Below, in pieces: positions 37,393 to 46,400 of a stretch of 64,000 nucleotides of DNA. Numbering within the stretch: position 1 is the first letter of the stretch; each line of letters begins with the position of its first letter. The notes below the pieces were generated by a model. The model did not search any database, was not told the DNA's origin, and saw only the letters and a list, made by a program, of their open reading frames with translations. Both the position numbers and the translations under genes were made by a program. Source of the DNA: Arthrobacter echini (lineage in GTDB: Bacteria > Actinomycetota > Actinomycetes > Actinomycetales > Micrococcaceae); NCBI RefSeq assembly GCF_004803505.1, contig NZ_SSWH01000001.1, positions 1 to 64,000 on the forward strand, written 5' to 3'.

Positions 37393-38346
37393 GTGACTCC
37401 AGAGCTCCCCCGCACGGTATCCGACATCTTCGACCCCTTCCGCTGGCGTACGGTCACGGGGTTCGAGGACTTCACGGATCTGACCTACCACCGCCAGGTG
37501 GAGCGCGACGCATCGGGGGCCGTCGTCCGTGACCTCCCCACCGTCCGCATCGCCTTCGACCGCCCGGAGGTACGCAACGCCTTCCGCCCCGGCACCGTGG
37601 ACGAGCTCTACCGGGCCCTGGATCATGCCCGCATGACGCCCGACGTCGCCACCGTTCTCCTGACCGGCAACGGCCCCAGCCCCCGCGACGGCGGACACTC
37701 GTTCTGCTCCGGCGGCGACCAGCGTATCCGCGGCCGTGACGGCTACCGGTACGCGGACGGTGAGACGACGGAGACCATCGATCCCGCACGTGCCGGGCGG
37801 CTCCACATCCTGGAGGTGCAGCGGCTCATCCGCACCATGCCCAAGGTCGTCATCGCCGTCGTCAACGGGTGGGCCGCCGGCGGCGGGCACAGCCTGCACG
37901 TCGTCGCGGATCTGACGCTGGCCAGCGCCCAGCACGGCAGGTTCAAACAGACCGACGCGAGCGTGGGCAGTTTCGACGCCGGGTACGGCTCAGCCCTGCT
38001 CGCACGGCAGATCGGCCAGAAGAAGGCGCGGGAGATCTTCTTCCTCGCCCGCGAGTACTCCGCGCAGGAGATGGTGGACATGGGTGCGGTCAACGAGGCC
38101 GTCGACCACGCCGACCTGGAGACGACGGCGCTCGCCTATGCCGCTGATATCGCAGCCCAGAGCCCGCAGGCCATCAGGATGCTGAAGTTCGCCTTCAACC
38201 TCGCCGACGACGGCCTGGCAGGCCAGCAGGTCTTCGCAGGCGAAGCCACCCGACTGGCCTACATGACGGACGAGGCGGTGGAGGGCAAGGAGGCGTTCCT
38301 CGAGAAACGAGCTCCGGACTGGTCCCCCTTCCCCTACTACTTCTAG
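37393..38346 (+). CDS. menB: 1,4-dihydroxy-2-naphthoyl-CoA synthase
   Basis: 317 residues, GTG start. It has the long MenB form: VRIAFDRPEVRNAFRPGTVDEL, HSFCSGGDQRIRGRDGY, VNGWAAGGGHSLHVVADLTLAS, DASVGSFDAGYGSALLARQIG, and EGKEAFLEKRAPDWSPFPYYF at the end (cited in part: APDWSPFPYYF). It cyclises succinylbenzoyl-CoA in menaquinone synthesis. It is translated from a probably leaderless mRNA; menE follows after 7 bases. Confidence 0.95.
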   Translation: MTPELPRTVSDIFDPFRWRTVTGFEDFTDLTYHRQVERDASGAVVRDLPTVRIAFDRPEVRNAFRPGTVDELYRALDHARMTPDVATVLLTGNGPSPRDGGHSFCSGGDQRIRGRDGYRYADGETTETIDPARAGRLHILEVQRLIRTMPKVVIAVVNGWAAGGGHSLHVVADLTLASAQHGRFKQTDASVGSFDAGYGSALLARQIGQKKAREIFFLAREYSAQEMVDMGAVNEAVDHADLETTALAYAADIAAQSPQAIRMLKFAFNLADDGLAGQQVFAGEATRLAYMTDEAVEGKEAFLEKRAPDWSPFPYYF

Positions 38347-38353
38347 GAGCAGC

Positions 38354-39487
38354 GTGGAACTCCTCCCTGTCCACACGCCCCAGGACTTCGACCCCTTCGG
38401 ACTCCTCAAGCCCCTCGCTGCGGCCCTCGCCGGCGAAGGGCCGGCCGTCGCGCCGTACGCCGCAGCGGACCAGTCCTTCGACGGGGCCCTACCCAACGAC
38501 GACGTCGCGGCCGTGATCAGCACCTCGGGATCCACCGGGACCCCCAAACAGACCATGCTCAGCATCGATGCGCTCGCGGCATCGGCCATGGGCACGGCCT
38601 TCGCGCTCAGGGCCGAGGGGCAGTGGCTGCTCGCCCTCCCCGTGCACTACGTCGCGGGGTTCCAGGTCCTGGTCCGTTCCCTCTTCGCCGGCACGCGGCC
38701 CACAGCTCTGGCCACCACCTCCGGCTTCACCCCTGAAGCATTCACCCACGCCGCAGCGGAGATGACCGATCGTGTGCGCTTCACCTCCCTGGTCCCCACC
38801 CAGCTCCACCGCCTCCTGGCGGACCCCTCGTCCGAGACCCTGCGCCTCCTGCGCCGCTTCGACAGGATCCTGCTCGGAGGCGCGGCGATGGGTCCCGCGC
38901 TCCGCGCCGTCGCCAGGAGTCATGACCTGAAGATCGTCGAGACGTACGGCATGAGCGAGACGTGCGGGGGCTGTGTCTACGACGGGACCCCGCTCGACGG
39001 CGTGACGCTGCACTCGGAGGACGGACGGCTGCGCATCGGCGGTGCCGTCCTCGCCGAGGGCTATCTCGGGGATCCTGAGCTCACCGCGGAGAAGTTCGTG
39101 TTCAATTCCGGCCGGCGGTGGTTCATGACCGACGACGCCGGCGACCTGGCCTCCGACGGCACCGTCACCGTGCACGGACGGCTCGACGACGTCATCATCA
39201 CGGGTGCGCTGAAGGTCTCCGCCGCGAAGGTGAGCGACGTGATCCAGTCCCTCCCCGGCGTCGACCAGGCCCTGGTGCTCGGGGTCCCGAGCCAGGAGTG
39301 GGGCACCGCCGTGGCCGCTGCGGTGCTCGGGGATGTCGACATCGAGATCATCCGGCAGGCGGTCCACGTGGAACTCGGGGCGCACGCCGTCCCCAAGACG
39401 ATCGTGACACTCGACGCGTTCCCCGTCCTGCCCGGAGGCAAGCCCGATCGCCGCGCCATCAGGGCGCTCCTCGAACGCGCCCGGTAG
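38354..39487 (+). CDS. menE: o-succinylbenzoate-CoA ligase
   Basis: 377 residues, the short actinobacterial form, GTG start with AGGAGC upstream. The AMP-binding P-loop is STSGSTGTPK at residues 56-65. VETYGMSETCGGCVYDG, WFMTDDAGDLASDG and GRLDDVIITGALKVSAAKV are the later adenylate-forming motifs, and GGKPDRRAIRALL carries the C-terminal catalytic Lys. It activates o-succinylbenzoate for the MenB reaction. Confidence 0.93.
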   Translation: MELLPVHTPQDFDPFGLLKPLAAALAGEGPAVAPYAAADQSFDGALPNDDVAAVISTSGSTGTPKQTMLSIDALAASAMGTAFALRAEGQWLLALPVHYVAGFQVLVRSLFAGTRPTALATTSGFTPEAFTHAAAEMTDRVRFTSLVPTQLHRLLADPSSETLRLLRRFDRILLGGAAMGPALRAVARSHDLKIVETYGMSETCGGCVYDGTPLDGVTLHSEDGRLRIGGAVLAEGYLGDPELTAEKFVFNSGRRWFMTDDAGDLASDGTVTVHGRLDDVIITGALKVSAAKVSDVIQSLPGVDQALVLGVPSQEWGTAVAAAVLGDVDIEIIRQAVHVELGAHAVPKTIVTLDAFPVLPGGKPDRRAIRALLERAR

Positions 39488-39541
39488 AGTGCCGTCCCCC
39501 GATTTCTCCTCCTCTCATCGATCCCACCAGAAGGACTGACT

Positions 39542-40426
39542 GTGGCCACCGCTGCTCAATGGCTCGAAGGCGCCCGCCCCCGCACGCTGCCGATGGCCTT
39601 CGCCCCCGTCATCATCGGCAGTGCCGCTGCCTTCGGGCTCGGCTCGTTCGAACCACTCAACGCGGTCCTCGCTGCGATCGTCTCGGTGGTGCTGCAGATC
39701 GGCGTCAACTATGCGAACGACTACTCGGACGGCATCCGGGGCACCGACACCGACCGCGTGGGGCCGCTGCGCCTGACCGGTTCGGGTGCAGCACCTCCCC
39801 GCCAGGTGAAGCTGGCGGCATTCACCTGCTTCGGCATCGCCATGGTGGCCGGACTGGTACTGGTGATCCTCGCGCAGACCTGGGTGCTGCTGATCGTCGG
39901 TGTCGCCTGCGTAGCCGCTGCCTGGGGCTATACCGGCGGAAAGAATCCGTACGGCTACCGGGGTCTCGGGGATGTCTTCGTCTTCGTGTTCTTCGGCCTG
40001 GTGGCCACACTCGGGACCACCTACACGCAGGCGAACCAACTCAGCGCGGCCGCCTGGATCGGTGCGGTCGGCACCGGTCTGATCGCGATGGCCCTGCTGA
40101 TGGCCAACAACGTGCGGGACATCCCGACGGACAGCGTCGTGGGGAAGAAGACCCTCGCGGTGAGGCTCGGGGATACAGCGTCCCGGGTCACCTACGTGAT
40201 GATGCTTGCCGTCGCGATCCTGCTGCCGCTCTTCCTGGTCCACGACTATCCCTGGGTACTGCTCGTCCTGGTGCTGATCCCCGCCTGCATCATGCCCAGC
40301 CGGCGCATGCTCACCGGAACGCACCGCACGACCCTCATTCCGGTGCTCAAGCAGACGGGACTGATCAATCTCGGCTTCAGCATCCTGTTCGCCGGAGGGA
40401 TCGTCATCACCACGAATCTGGCCTGA
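39542..40426 (+). CDS. menA: 1,4-dihydroxy-2-naphthoate polyprenyltransferase
   Basis: 294 residues with about eight membrane segments, GTG start and AAGGAC upstream. The first prenyl-diphosphate motif is NYANDYSDGIRGTDTDR and the second is NNVRDIPTDSVVGKKTL. It attaches the isoprenoid tail to make demethylmenaquinone at the membrane. The gap to menE is 54 bases, so the three men genes probably form one unit starting at the menB promoter. Confidence 0.93.
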   Translation: MATAAQWLEGARPRTLPMAFAPVIIGSAAAFGLGSFEPLNAVLAAIVSVVLQIGVNYANDYSDGIRGTDTDRVGPLRLTGSGAAPPRQVKLAAFTCFGIAMVAGLVLVILAQTWVLLIVGVACVAAAWGYTGGKNPYGYRGLGDVFVFVFFGLVATLGTTYTQANQLSAAAWIGAVGTGLIAMALLMANNVRDIPTDSVVGKKTLAVRLGDTASRVTYVMMLAVAILLPLFLVHDYPWVLLVLVLIPACIMPSRRMLTGTHRTTLIPVLKQTGLINLGFSILFAGGIVITTNLA

Positions 40427-40475
40427 TGGTCCCTGCAGTCCTCACCACGGGTGCCGGGGCTCACCCGCTTACCAC

Positions 40476-40781
40476 CTATCGCGCTTCGTCGCGGGGCTTC
40501 CGGTCGGCGTTGACGGGCAGGTTCGGGTCGAGACGGTCCTCGGCCGCGGCATCGTCCAGCTCCACCGCCGAGCGGACGGGCGGAGCACCAGGGGTGAAAC
40601 GGCGCTGGAGCGTTGCCGCTGCATCGTTGCGCAGATTCCGCGCGAAGAGATACGTCACACACCATGCCAGGATCGCGGCCACGATCGCGGACATGAGGAT
40701 TCCCAGACCCAGCTGCACGCCCACGATGTAGAACACGACGATCAGGAGCACGCGGAGGGCGGAGAATTTAAGGAAAGCCAC
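40476..40781 (-). CDS. DUF4229 small membrane protein
   Basis: 101 residues, GTG start. Two hydrophobic segments (LRVLLIVVFYIVGVQLG and LMSAIVAAILAWCVTYLFA) are followed by a charged cytoplasmic tail with a PRDEAR-type end. I recognise it as DUF4229, which in Actinobacteria often neighbours menA. The function is unknown. TAAAGT lies six bases before the GTG on the minus strand, so the mRNA is probably leaderless. Confidence 0.8.
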   Translation of the reverse strand: MAFLKFSALRVLLIVVFYIVGVQLGLGILMSAIVAAILAWCVTYLFARNLRNDAAATLQRRFTPGAPPVRSAVELDDAAAEDRLDPNLPVNADRKPRDEAR

Positions 40782-40787
40782 GCCCCA

Positions 40788-40805
40788 ACTTTACTCGCCT
40801 ACAAT
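40788..40805. promoter_or_regulatory. Divergent leaderless promoters, DUF4229 / PLDNc
   Basis: Minus-strand TAAAGT (40788-40793) and plus-strand TACAAT (40800-40805) each end six bases from their start codon. The two -10 boxes are only 6 bases apart, so the two polymerases cannot bind together. Confidence 0.6.
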
Positions 40806-40811
40806 TGGAGG

Positions 40812-41210
40812 ATGCCCCGCCTCCTGCTTTTCGCCGCGATCCTGGGGGTCGCCGTCATCATCTATTCGTTGATCGACTGCGTTATGAGCCGCAAGGATCA
40901 GGTGCGGAGCATCTCGAAGACCGCCTGGTTCCTCATCATCCTCCTGCTGCCACTCATCGGGGCGGGAATGTGGTTCCTGTTCGGGAGGCCGCGCAGCGAG
41001 GGGCCCTCCGGCCCCCAGCGCCCTGCTCCACGGAAACCTCTGGCGCCCGACGACGACCCGGACTTCCTGCAGAACCTCGAGACACAGCGGCGCCAGCAGG
41101 CACGCGAGCAGGAACGGCGTCGTCGCGAGCAGGCCGACCGCGAGGCCAAGGCTCGTGACAACGGCTCTACCGACGGCAAGCTCGAGGGCGAAGGAAGCGA
41201 CCAGCAGTAG
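40812..41210 (+). CDS. PLDc_N-domain membrane protein (phospholipase D nuclease N-terminal type)
   Basis: 132 residues. Two membrane segments (LLFAAILGVAVIIYSLIDCV and AWFLIILLLPLIGAGMWFLFG) flank the family motif SRKDQVRSISKTAW. The C-terminal half is a charged Arg/Gln/Glu coiled-coil-like tail ending EGEGSDQQ. There is no phospholipase catalytic domain. The last 27 coding bases are part of a 38-bp direct repeat whose second copy is 7.6 kb away at 48787, so this gene's 3' end marks the edge of an inserted cassette. Confidence 0.83.
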   Translation: MPRLLLFAAILGVAVIIYSLIDCVMSRKDQVRSISKTAWFLIILLLPLIGAGMWFLFGRPRSEGPSGPQRPAPRKPLAPDDDPDFLQNLETQRRQQAREQERRRREQADREAKARDNGSTDGKLEGEGSDQQ

Positions 41211-41221
41211 GCGGCACGACC
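41184..41221. repeat. Cassette-flanking direct repeat, left copy (3' end of PLDNc gene)
   Basis: GAGGGCGAAGGAAGCGACCA and the next 18 bases (through the PLDNc stop TAG at 41208-41210 and GCGGCACGACC) match 48787-48824 at 33 of 38 positions. Together the copies bracket the N-methylhydantoin cassette. Confidence 0.85.
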
Positions 41222-41309
41222 AACCCGTGTCGTAAAGCGCCTCTTCCCGTGAGAGCTGTCGCACTGCCGTGCCAGTGTGAAGCCTGTGGCCGAGCAGTCA
41301 GGAGAAACC

Positions 41310-42143
41310 ATGAGCAGTTCCGCGGATGGACGAAGCGAGGGACCCCAGGGCGCGGCGGCGTCCCTGCTCAACGGACTGCGGGTGCTGGAGGCATTCCGGG
41401 TCGACGATCCCACTCTTGGTGTCACCGACGTCGCCCAGCGTGTTGGTCTGCACAAGAGTACGGTGTCGCGTATTCTTTCCGGCTTGGCCGAGGCCGGCTA
41501 CGTGCACCGCGACCAGAGCACGGGACGGTACCGCCTGGGTCTGGGTGTGATCAGCCTCGCCGGTCCGCTGCTGGCCGAACTCGATGTTCGCCGTCTCGCT
41601 CAGGGAGAGCTCGAGAAGTTGACGAAGGTCACTGCGGAAACCAGTGCTCTGTCTGTCTGGAACGGCATGGAGGCAGTGGTCGTCGAGCAGATCCCCAGCC
41701 CGCAGTTCGTCAAGCACACGGCGTACATCGGGACCCGCTACGACCGCTACGAAAGTTCATCCGTCAGGCTCTTCCTGGCCCACCTCGCAGCCGAGAACGT
41801 GAAGTCCCTGCTCGGATCGAAGCAGATCTCGCGTGATCCGGCCGAGGTGCTGAACGACGACGTGGCGGCGCACCTGGCTCAGGTCCGCGACGATGGTTTC
41901 GCCATCAACGACGGGTACACCGATGCCCAGGAATTCGGGATATCCGCTCCCGTGTACGACTATGCGGGAGCGCTGGTCGGATGCGTCACGCTCTCCGCGC
42001 CGCGAGCCCGGATCGGGCAGTCCGATGTGCCGCGCCTTCTCACGGAGGTTCAACACTGCGTCGAACGTATCAGCGACGGCTTCGGCGCCCACGCGCGATC
42101 AGTGGACGCAGACATCCGTTCGCACGCAGAACGCGGACGGTAA
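41310..42143 (+). CDS. IclR-family regulator of the N-methylhydantoin cassette
   Basis: 277 residues from the ATG at 41310 with AGGAGAAACC upstream; a GTG at 41277 would add 11 residues. The N-terminal winged helix is LLNGLRVLEAFRVDD and AQRVGLHKSTVSRILSGL; the effector domain includes AETSALSVWNGMEAVVVEQ and FGISAPVYDYAGALVGCVTL. It is the first gene inside the repeat-bounded cassette. The divergent region 43113-43454 holds paired TTGC/GCAA palindromes that are plausible sites for it. Confidence 0.82.
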   Translation: MSSSADGRSEGPQGAAASLLNGLRVLEAFRVDDPTLGVTDVAQRVGLHKSTVSRILSGLAEAGYVHRDQSTGRYRLGLGVISLAGPLLAELDVRRLAQGELEKLTKVTAETSALSVWNGMEAVVVEQIPSPQFVKHTAYIGTRYDRYESSSVRLFLAHLAAENVKSLLGSKQISRDPAEVLNDDVAAHLAQVRDDGFAINDGYTDAQEFGISAPVYDYAGALVGCVTLSAPRARIGQSDVPRLLTEVQHCVERISDGFGAHARSVDADIRSHAERGR

Positions 42144-42252
42144 TCGATCGAGAAGGGTATCGAACCCTCAGTTCTGACTGCTCCCTCGAGTACCTCCTGT
42201 GCAGAGCAGCTGTCCTGTTGATGCCCGGAGCCTGTGTCCTCGAGAATGTGCA

Positions 42253-42286
42253 ACAGTCCGGCACCCGCTGAGGGGTGCCGGACTGT
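42253..42286. terminator. Bidirectional terminator between the IclR and amidohydrolase genes
   Basis: ACAGTCCGGCACCC and GGGTGCCGGACTGT form a perfect 14-bp stem with loop GCTGAG. It lies between convergent genes. Confidence 0.75.
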
Positions 42287-42341
42287 CGTGTCGTCGGGTG
42301 GAACTGAGAATGTCGGTCGCAGGACTCGACGGGACGGTGAC

Positions 42342-43112
42342 TCAGGCAGGATCCGCCGGAGCCTCCACCTCGGGCTGGGGGTCCGAGAGGGTCTTCGGGA
42401 CCGTGTCCTCGAACTGCGGGAGACGGTTCAGGTACTCCACGACTGAATCCGTGGACTCCACGTCACCGAACTTGTTGTCGATGTCGTAGAGGTTCCACTG
42501 CACGACACCCGGGACGCGGTCGCCGATGGTCTCCCTGGGGACGATCGGGCGGAAGCCCTTGGCGATGGCGTCCTCGACCGTGTGGCGCACGCACCCGGCT
42601 GCGGTAGCACCGGTCACGATCAGGGTGTCGATGCGGTTGGACGTCAGGAAGAGTTCGAGGTTCGTGCCCGGGAACGCCGAGGCGCGGTTCTTCTCGATCA
42701 CGACCTCGCCCTCCGCCGGAGCAATGCGGTCATCGATCTGCGCCCAGTAGGAATCCGCAGGAAGGGTCTCCGTGGGGATCTTCGAGTACCACAGGCCCAT
42801 GTCGTTCGTGCCGGAGCTGGCGTCACGATTGCGGTACACGTTCGTGGTGTAGAAGACCGGGACCTTCTTGGCGCGCGCGGCCTCGTTGATCCGCTGCACA
42901 TTGGGGATGATCTCCTCCATGCCCGGGCAACTGAACGGGTGGCCCGGCTGCGTCCAGGCGTTCGCGAGGTCGATGTGAATGACGGCAGGGCGATTACCGT
43001 AGCCGATCCGACGTTTGAAACCGCGCTTGTTGTAGATTCCGGCGCCGGCTTCGAACGCCTCCTCCAGTACTGCTGCAAGGCGGGCTTCGATGTCATTGGA
43101 CGTGATTGCCAT
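42342..43112 (-). CDS. N-carbamoylsarcosine amidohydrolase (isochorismatase-like)
   Basis: 256 residues from the ATG at 43112, with GGAG upstream. The catalytic triad of the family is present: Asp48 in VIHIDLANAW, Lys141 in VVIEKNRASAF and Cys174 in GATAAGCVRHTVEDA. As I recall, the Arthrobacter N-carbamoylsarcosine amidohydrolase uses Asp51, Lys144 and Cys177, the same spacing with a constant offset of three, and the whole sequence reads almost like that enzyme. It releases ammonia and carbon dioxide from N-carbamoylsarcosine to give sarcosine. The divergent gene encodes the preceding step of the creatinine route, which strengthens the assignment. Confidence 0.9.
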   Translation of the reverse strand: MAITSNDIEARLAAVLEEAFEAGAGIYNKRGFKRRIGYGNRPAVIHIDLANAWTQPGHPFSCPGMEEIIPNVQRINEAARAKKVPVFYTTNVYRNRDASSGTNDMGLWYSKIPTETLPADSYWAQIDDRIAPAEGEVVIEKNRASAFPGTNLELFLTSNRIDTLIVTGATAAGCVRHTVEDAIAKGFRPIVPRETIGDRVPGVVQWNLYDIDNKFGDVESTDSVVEYLNRLPQFEDTVPKTLSDPQPEVEAPADPA

Positions 43113-43138
43113 GGCTTTCTCCATCTTTGCGTATGAGT

Positions 43139-43165
43139 CGTTGCTATGCGAGCAACTAAGTTGCT
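43139..43165. promoter_or_regulatory. Palindromic operator candidate, hydantoinase divergent region, copy 1
   Basis: AGCAACTAAGTTGCT (43151-43165) is a perfect 15-bp palindrome. It overlaps a second inverted repeat, GTTGCT-5 bp-AGCAAC (43140-43156). It lies 27 bases upstream of the amidohydrolase start, a repressor-like position. Confidence 0.6.
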
Positions 43166-43288
43166 TTTTCAGATACTAGAGCACGGACGGGCTCGGCGCC
43201 AGGGCTCCACCGGGACAGACCGCTCCGTCGCCGAAAAGATCGAGCAAATGTCACTCAGCCATTGCTTGTTGCTCTTTGAAGAACTAGA

Positions 43289-43312
43289 TTGCATGCTAAG
43301 CAACCTAGGTGA
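43289..43312. promoter_or_regulatory. Palindromic operator candidate, copy 2
   Basis: TTGCATGCTAAGCAACCTAG repeats the ATGC(N)AGCAAC core of copy 1 in the same orientation, about 150 bp nearer the hydantoinase gene. It may serve the plus-strand promoter. Confidence 0.5.
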
Positions 43313-43328
43313 TCTGCATTACACATAT

Positions 43329-43346
43329 GCCGGAAGATGTTCCGGC
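43329..43346 (+). other. Leader hairpin upstream of the hydantoinase gene
   Basis: GCCGGAA-GATG-TTCCGGC is a perfect 7-bp stem about 110 bases before the start codon, followed by a pyrimidine-rich tract (CTTCTTCTTCCTTCTTCCTC). It could be part of a leader RNA; no riboswitch class is recognised. The rest of 43113-43454 carries no gene: the long frame upstream of 43455 has no family similarity. Confidence 0.35.
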
Positions 43347-43454
43347 TCATCTGACTACTTCCCGACCGCGGCGCGGCCCAGGAACCGTCGCCCACATCTT
43401 CTTCTTCCTTCTTCCTCAACATTCCTAGGTACTCGCCCCTCGAAAGGACCCATC

Positions 43455-46400
43455 ATGAAGCGCATAGGAGTCGACGTCGGCGGCACATTCACCGACCTGT
43501 ATTTCTCGGACGACGAGCAGCGCATTGCCGTCGTGGAGAAGGTTCCATCCACCCCGCACGATCCTGCCGAAGGGGTGATCAATGGTCTGAGGATGCTCAG
43601 TGAAAAGGCAGGGGTGTCGCTGTCGGAGATCGACCAGCTCGTCCATGGCACCACTGTTGCGACCAACACTGCGCTGACTCACACCGGCGCCGAGGTCGGC
43701 CTGATCACCACCGACGGGTTCCGGGACATCCTGCACATCGCCAGGCACAAGAAGCCCTTCAACTTCTCCCTGCAGCAGTCGATGCCGTGGCAGACCAAGC
43801 CGCTCATCAAACGCCGCCACCGCCTGACGGTCAAGGAGCGCGTCACAGCCCCCAACGGTGACGTGCTGGTTGCCCTGGACGAGGACGAGGTCCGGGATCG
43901 AGTGCGCGAACTCAAGAGCGCTGGGGTCGAAGCCATCGCCGTCTGCCTGCTGCACTCCTACCTGAACCCTGCGCACGAGAAGCGCATCGGCGAGATTGTC
44001 TCTGAGGAGTTCCCCGAGGCCTTCCTCTCGCTCTCGCACGACATCGTGCCTCTGTACCGCGAGTACGAGCGGTTCTCCACCACCGCGTTGAATGCGTACG
44101 TGGGCCCGCGGGTGTCCCGCTATCTTCATCGGCTGCAGGACCAGGCAGAAGGTCTCGGCTACAAACGGGAGATTCTGCTGATGCAGTCCTCCGGTGGCAT
44201 GGTGCCCATCAAGGAGGCCGCGAAACGCCCTGTCACCCTCATGCTGTCCGGACCCGTCGGTGGTCTGATCGGTGGCATCTGGGCAGGACGGCAATCAGGT
44301 TTCGAGAACGTCGTCACGCTCGACATCGGTGGTACCTCGGCTGACATCGGTGTGGCCTACCAGGGTGAGCTGCGCATGCGTCATCTCCTGGACACCAAGA
44401 TCGGTGATCACCAGGCGATGGTTCCCATGGTGGACATCGACACGATCGGTGCCGGCGGAGGTTCGATCGCCTATGTGGACGCCGGCGGCGTCTTCCGCGT
44501 CGGCCCCCAGTCCGCCGGAGCGGATCCAGGTCCAGTCTGTTACGGCCGAGGAGGCACTGAACCGACGTCCACCGACGCCCAGGTGCTGCTGGGACGGATG
44601 CGCCCCGACCGAATGCTGGCAGGGTCCGGAATGGACCTCGATCTCGACGGCGCCCGGACCTCTATGCAGGGACTAGCGGACAAACTCGCCATGTCCGTCG
44701 AGGAGGCCGCCCTCGGAGCGCTCCAGGTCCAGAAGTTCGGCATGACCCAGGCCATCGAGCAGAATTCGGTGCGTCGCGGGTACGATCCACGCGACTTCAC
44801 CCTGGTTGCCGCTGGCGGAGCAGGCGCTCTCTTCGCCTGTGAGATCGCCTCCGAGCTCGAAGTACCACAGGTACTCGTTCCTGCTCATCCGGGCATCATG
44901 GCTGCGACCGGCCTGCTGGCCACCGACGAACAGTACGAATTCGTTGCGACGAATCGCTTCAAGTTCCGCGAGGCCGACCCCGCTGAGATCCAGGCTTCCT
45001 TCGAACGTCTCGAGCGGGAAGCTACGGCTCAACTCGATGCCGAGGAGGTCCCGGTGGACCGCAGGAAGCTGGACTGGCTGGCGGACGCCCGCTACGAGGG
45101 CCAGGGCTACGAGATCCGCTTCGACGTACCGGAGGGCCCGGTGGACCAGGAGTGGATGACCACGGCAGAGACGGCCTTCCACGATGCACACTTCGAGGAG
45201 TACGGCCACCGCTTCAAGAACGGCACCGTCGAGGTCATCAATATCCGGGTTGAGGCAAGTGCCCTCATGGACGAGCTTCCGAGCCCGATCCCCACGCACT
45301 CGGGGAGCATGGACGACGCACTCGTGGAGACTCGACCCGTGACGTTCGACCAGGACGGCAAACCCGCCACGATGGACACCGGCTTCTACGACCGGGGGCG
45401 GATGAGCGTCGGAACGGACTTCGCGGGCCCGGCAGTCATCGAGCAGTACGACGCCACCGTCGTCGTGCCACCGGGCTTCTCCGGCACCGTGGACAGTGCC
45501 GGCAATCTCGTCATCACCTGCCCTGCGGCAACCGAAACGGCGGAGAAGCTGGCGACCCCGATCCTGATGCGTGTGATCGGAGGTGCCCTCAATTCTGCCG
45601 CCAAGGAGATGGCGTCGGTGTTGTTCCGCATGGCCTATTCCTCGATCATCCGGGAATCGGAGGATCTGGGCGCAGGACTGTTCGACAGGGACGGCAACGT
45701 GCTGGCCGAATCAGATTCGACGCCGATGTTCATGGGCTCGATGCCCAAGATCGTCAAGGGCGTCATGTCGGTGCTCGGTGATGACATCCACGAGGGCGAC
45801 GTCATCCTGCACAACGACCCGTACCTCGGTGCCACGCACTCTCCGGACGTGGCGATCATCGAGCCGATCTTCCACGACGGCGAGCTTGTCGGTTTCGCCG
45901 GTGCATCAGGACAGCTGATCGACAACGGCGGTGCATTCTCCGGCCTCATGGTGGACATCCAGGACATCCAGTCCGAGGGCACCATCTTCCGTGCCATCAA
46001 GGTCTACGAGAAGGGTGTGCGCCAGGAGTCCCTGATCCGGCACATCCTCAACAACAGCCGGACACCGACCTCGAACGAGGGGGACTTCCAGGCGATGATC
46101 GCTGCGTGTGAGCTCGCCAAGTCCCGGTACATCGCGCTCATCGAACGCTACGGTTTCGCCGCAGTCCGGGATGCCGGTCAGAATTGGATCGACTACTCGG
46201 AGCGCATGCTGCGCCAGGAGATCGCCAAGATCCCGGACGGGGTGTACGAGACCGAGGTCGGCTACCTGGACGACGACGGACGCAATTACGGGAAGAAGCT
46301 GCCGATCGCCGTCAAGGTGATCGTCGAGGGCGATGAGATCACGTACGACCTCACCGGATCATCCGAGCAGGTGCCCACGGCCTACAACTGCGCGTTCGAG

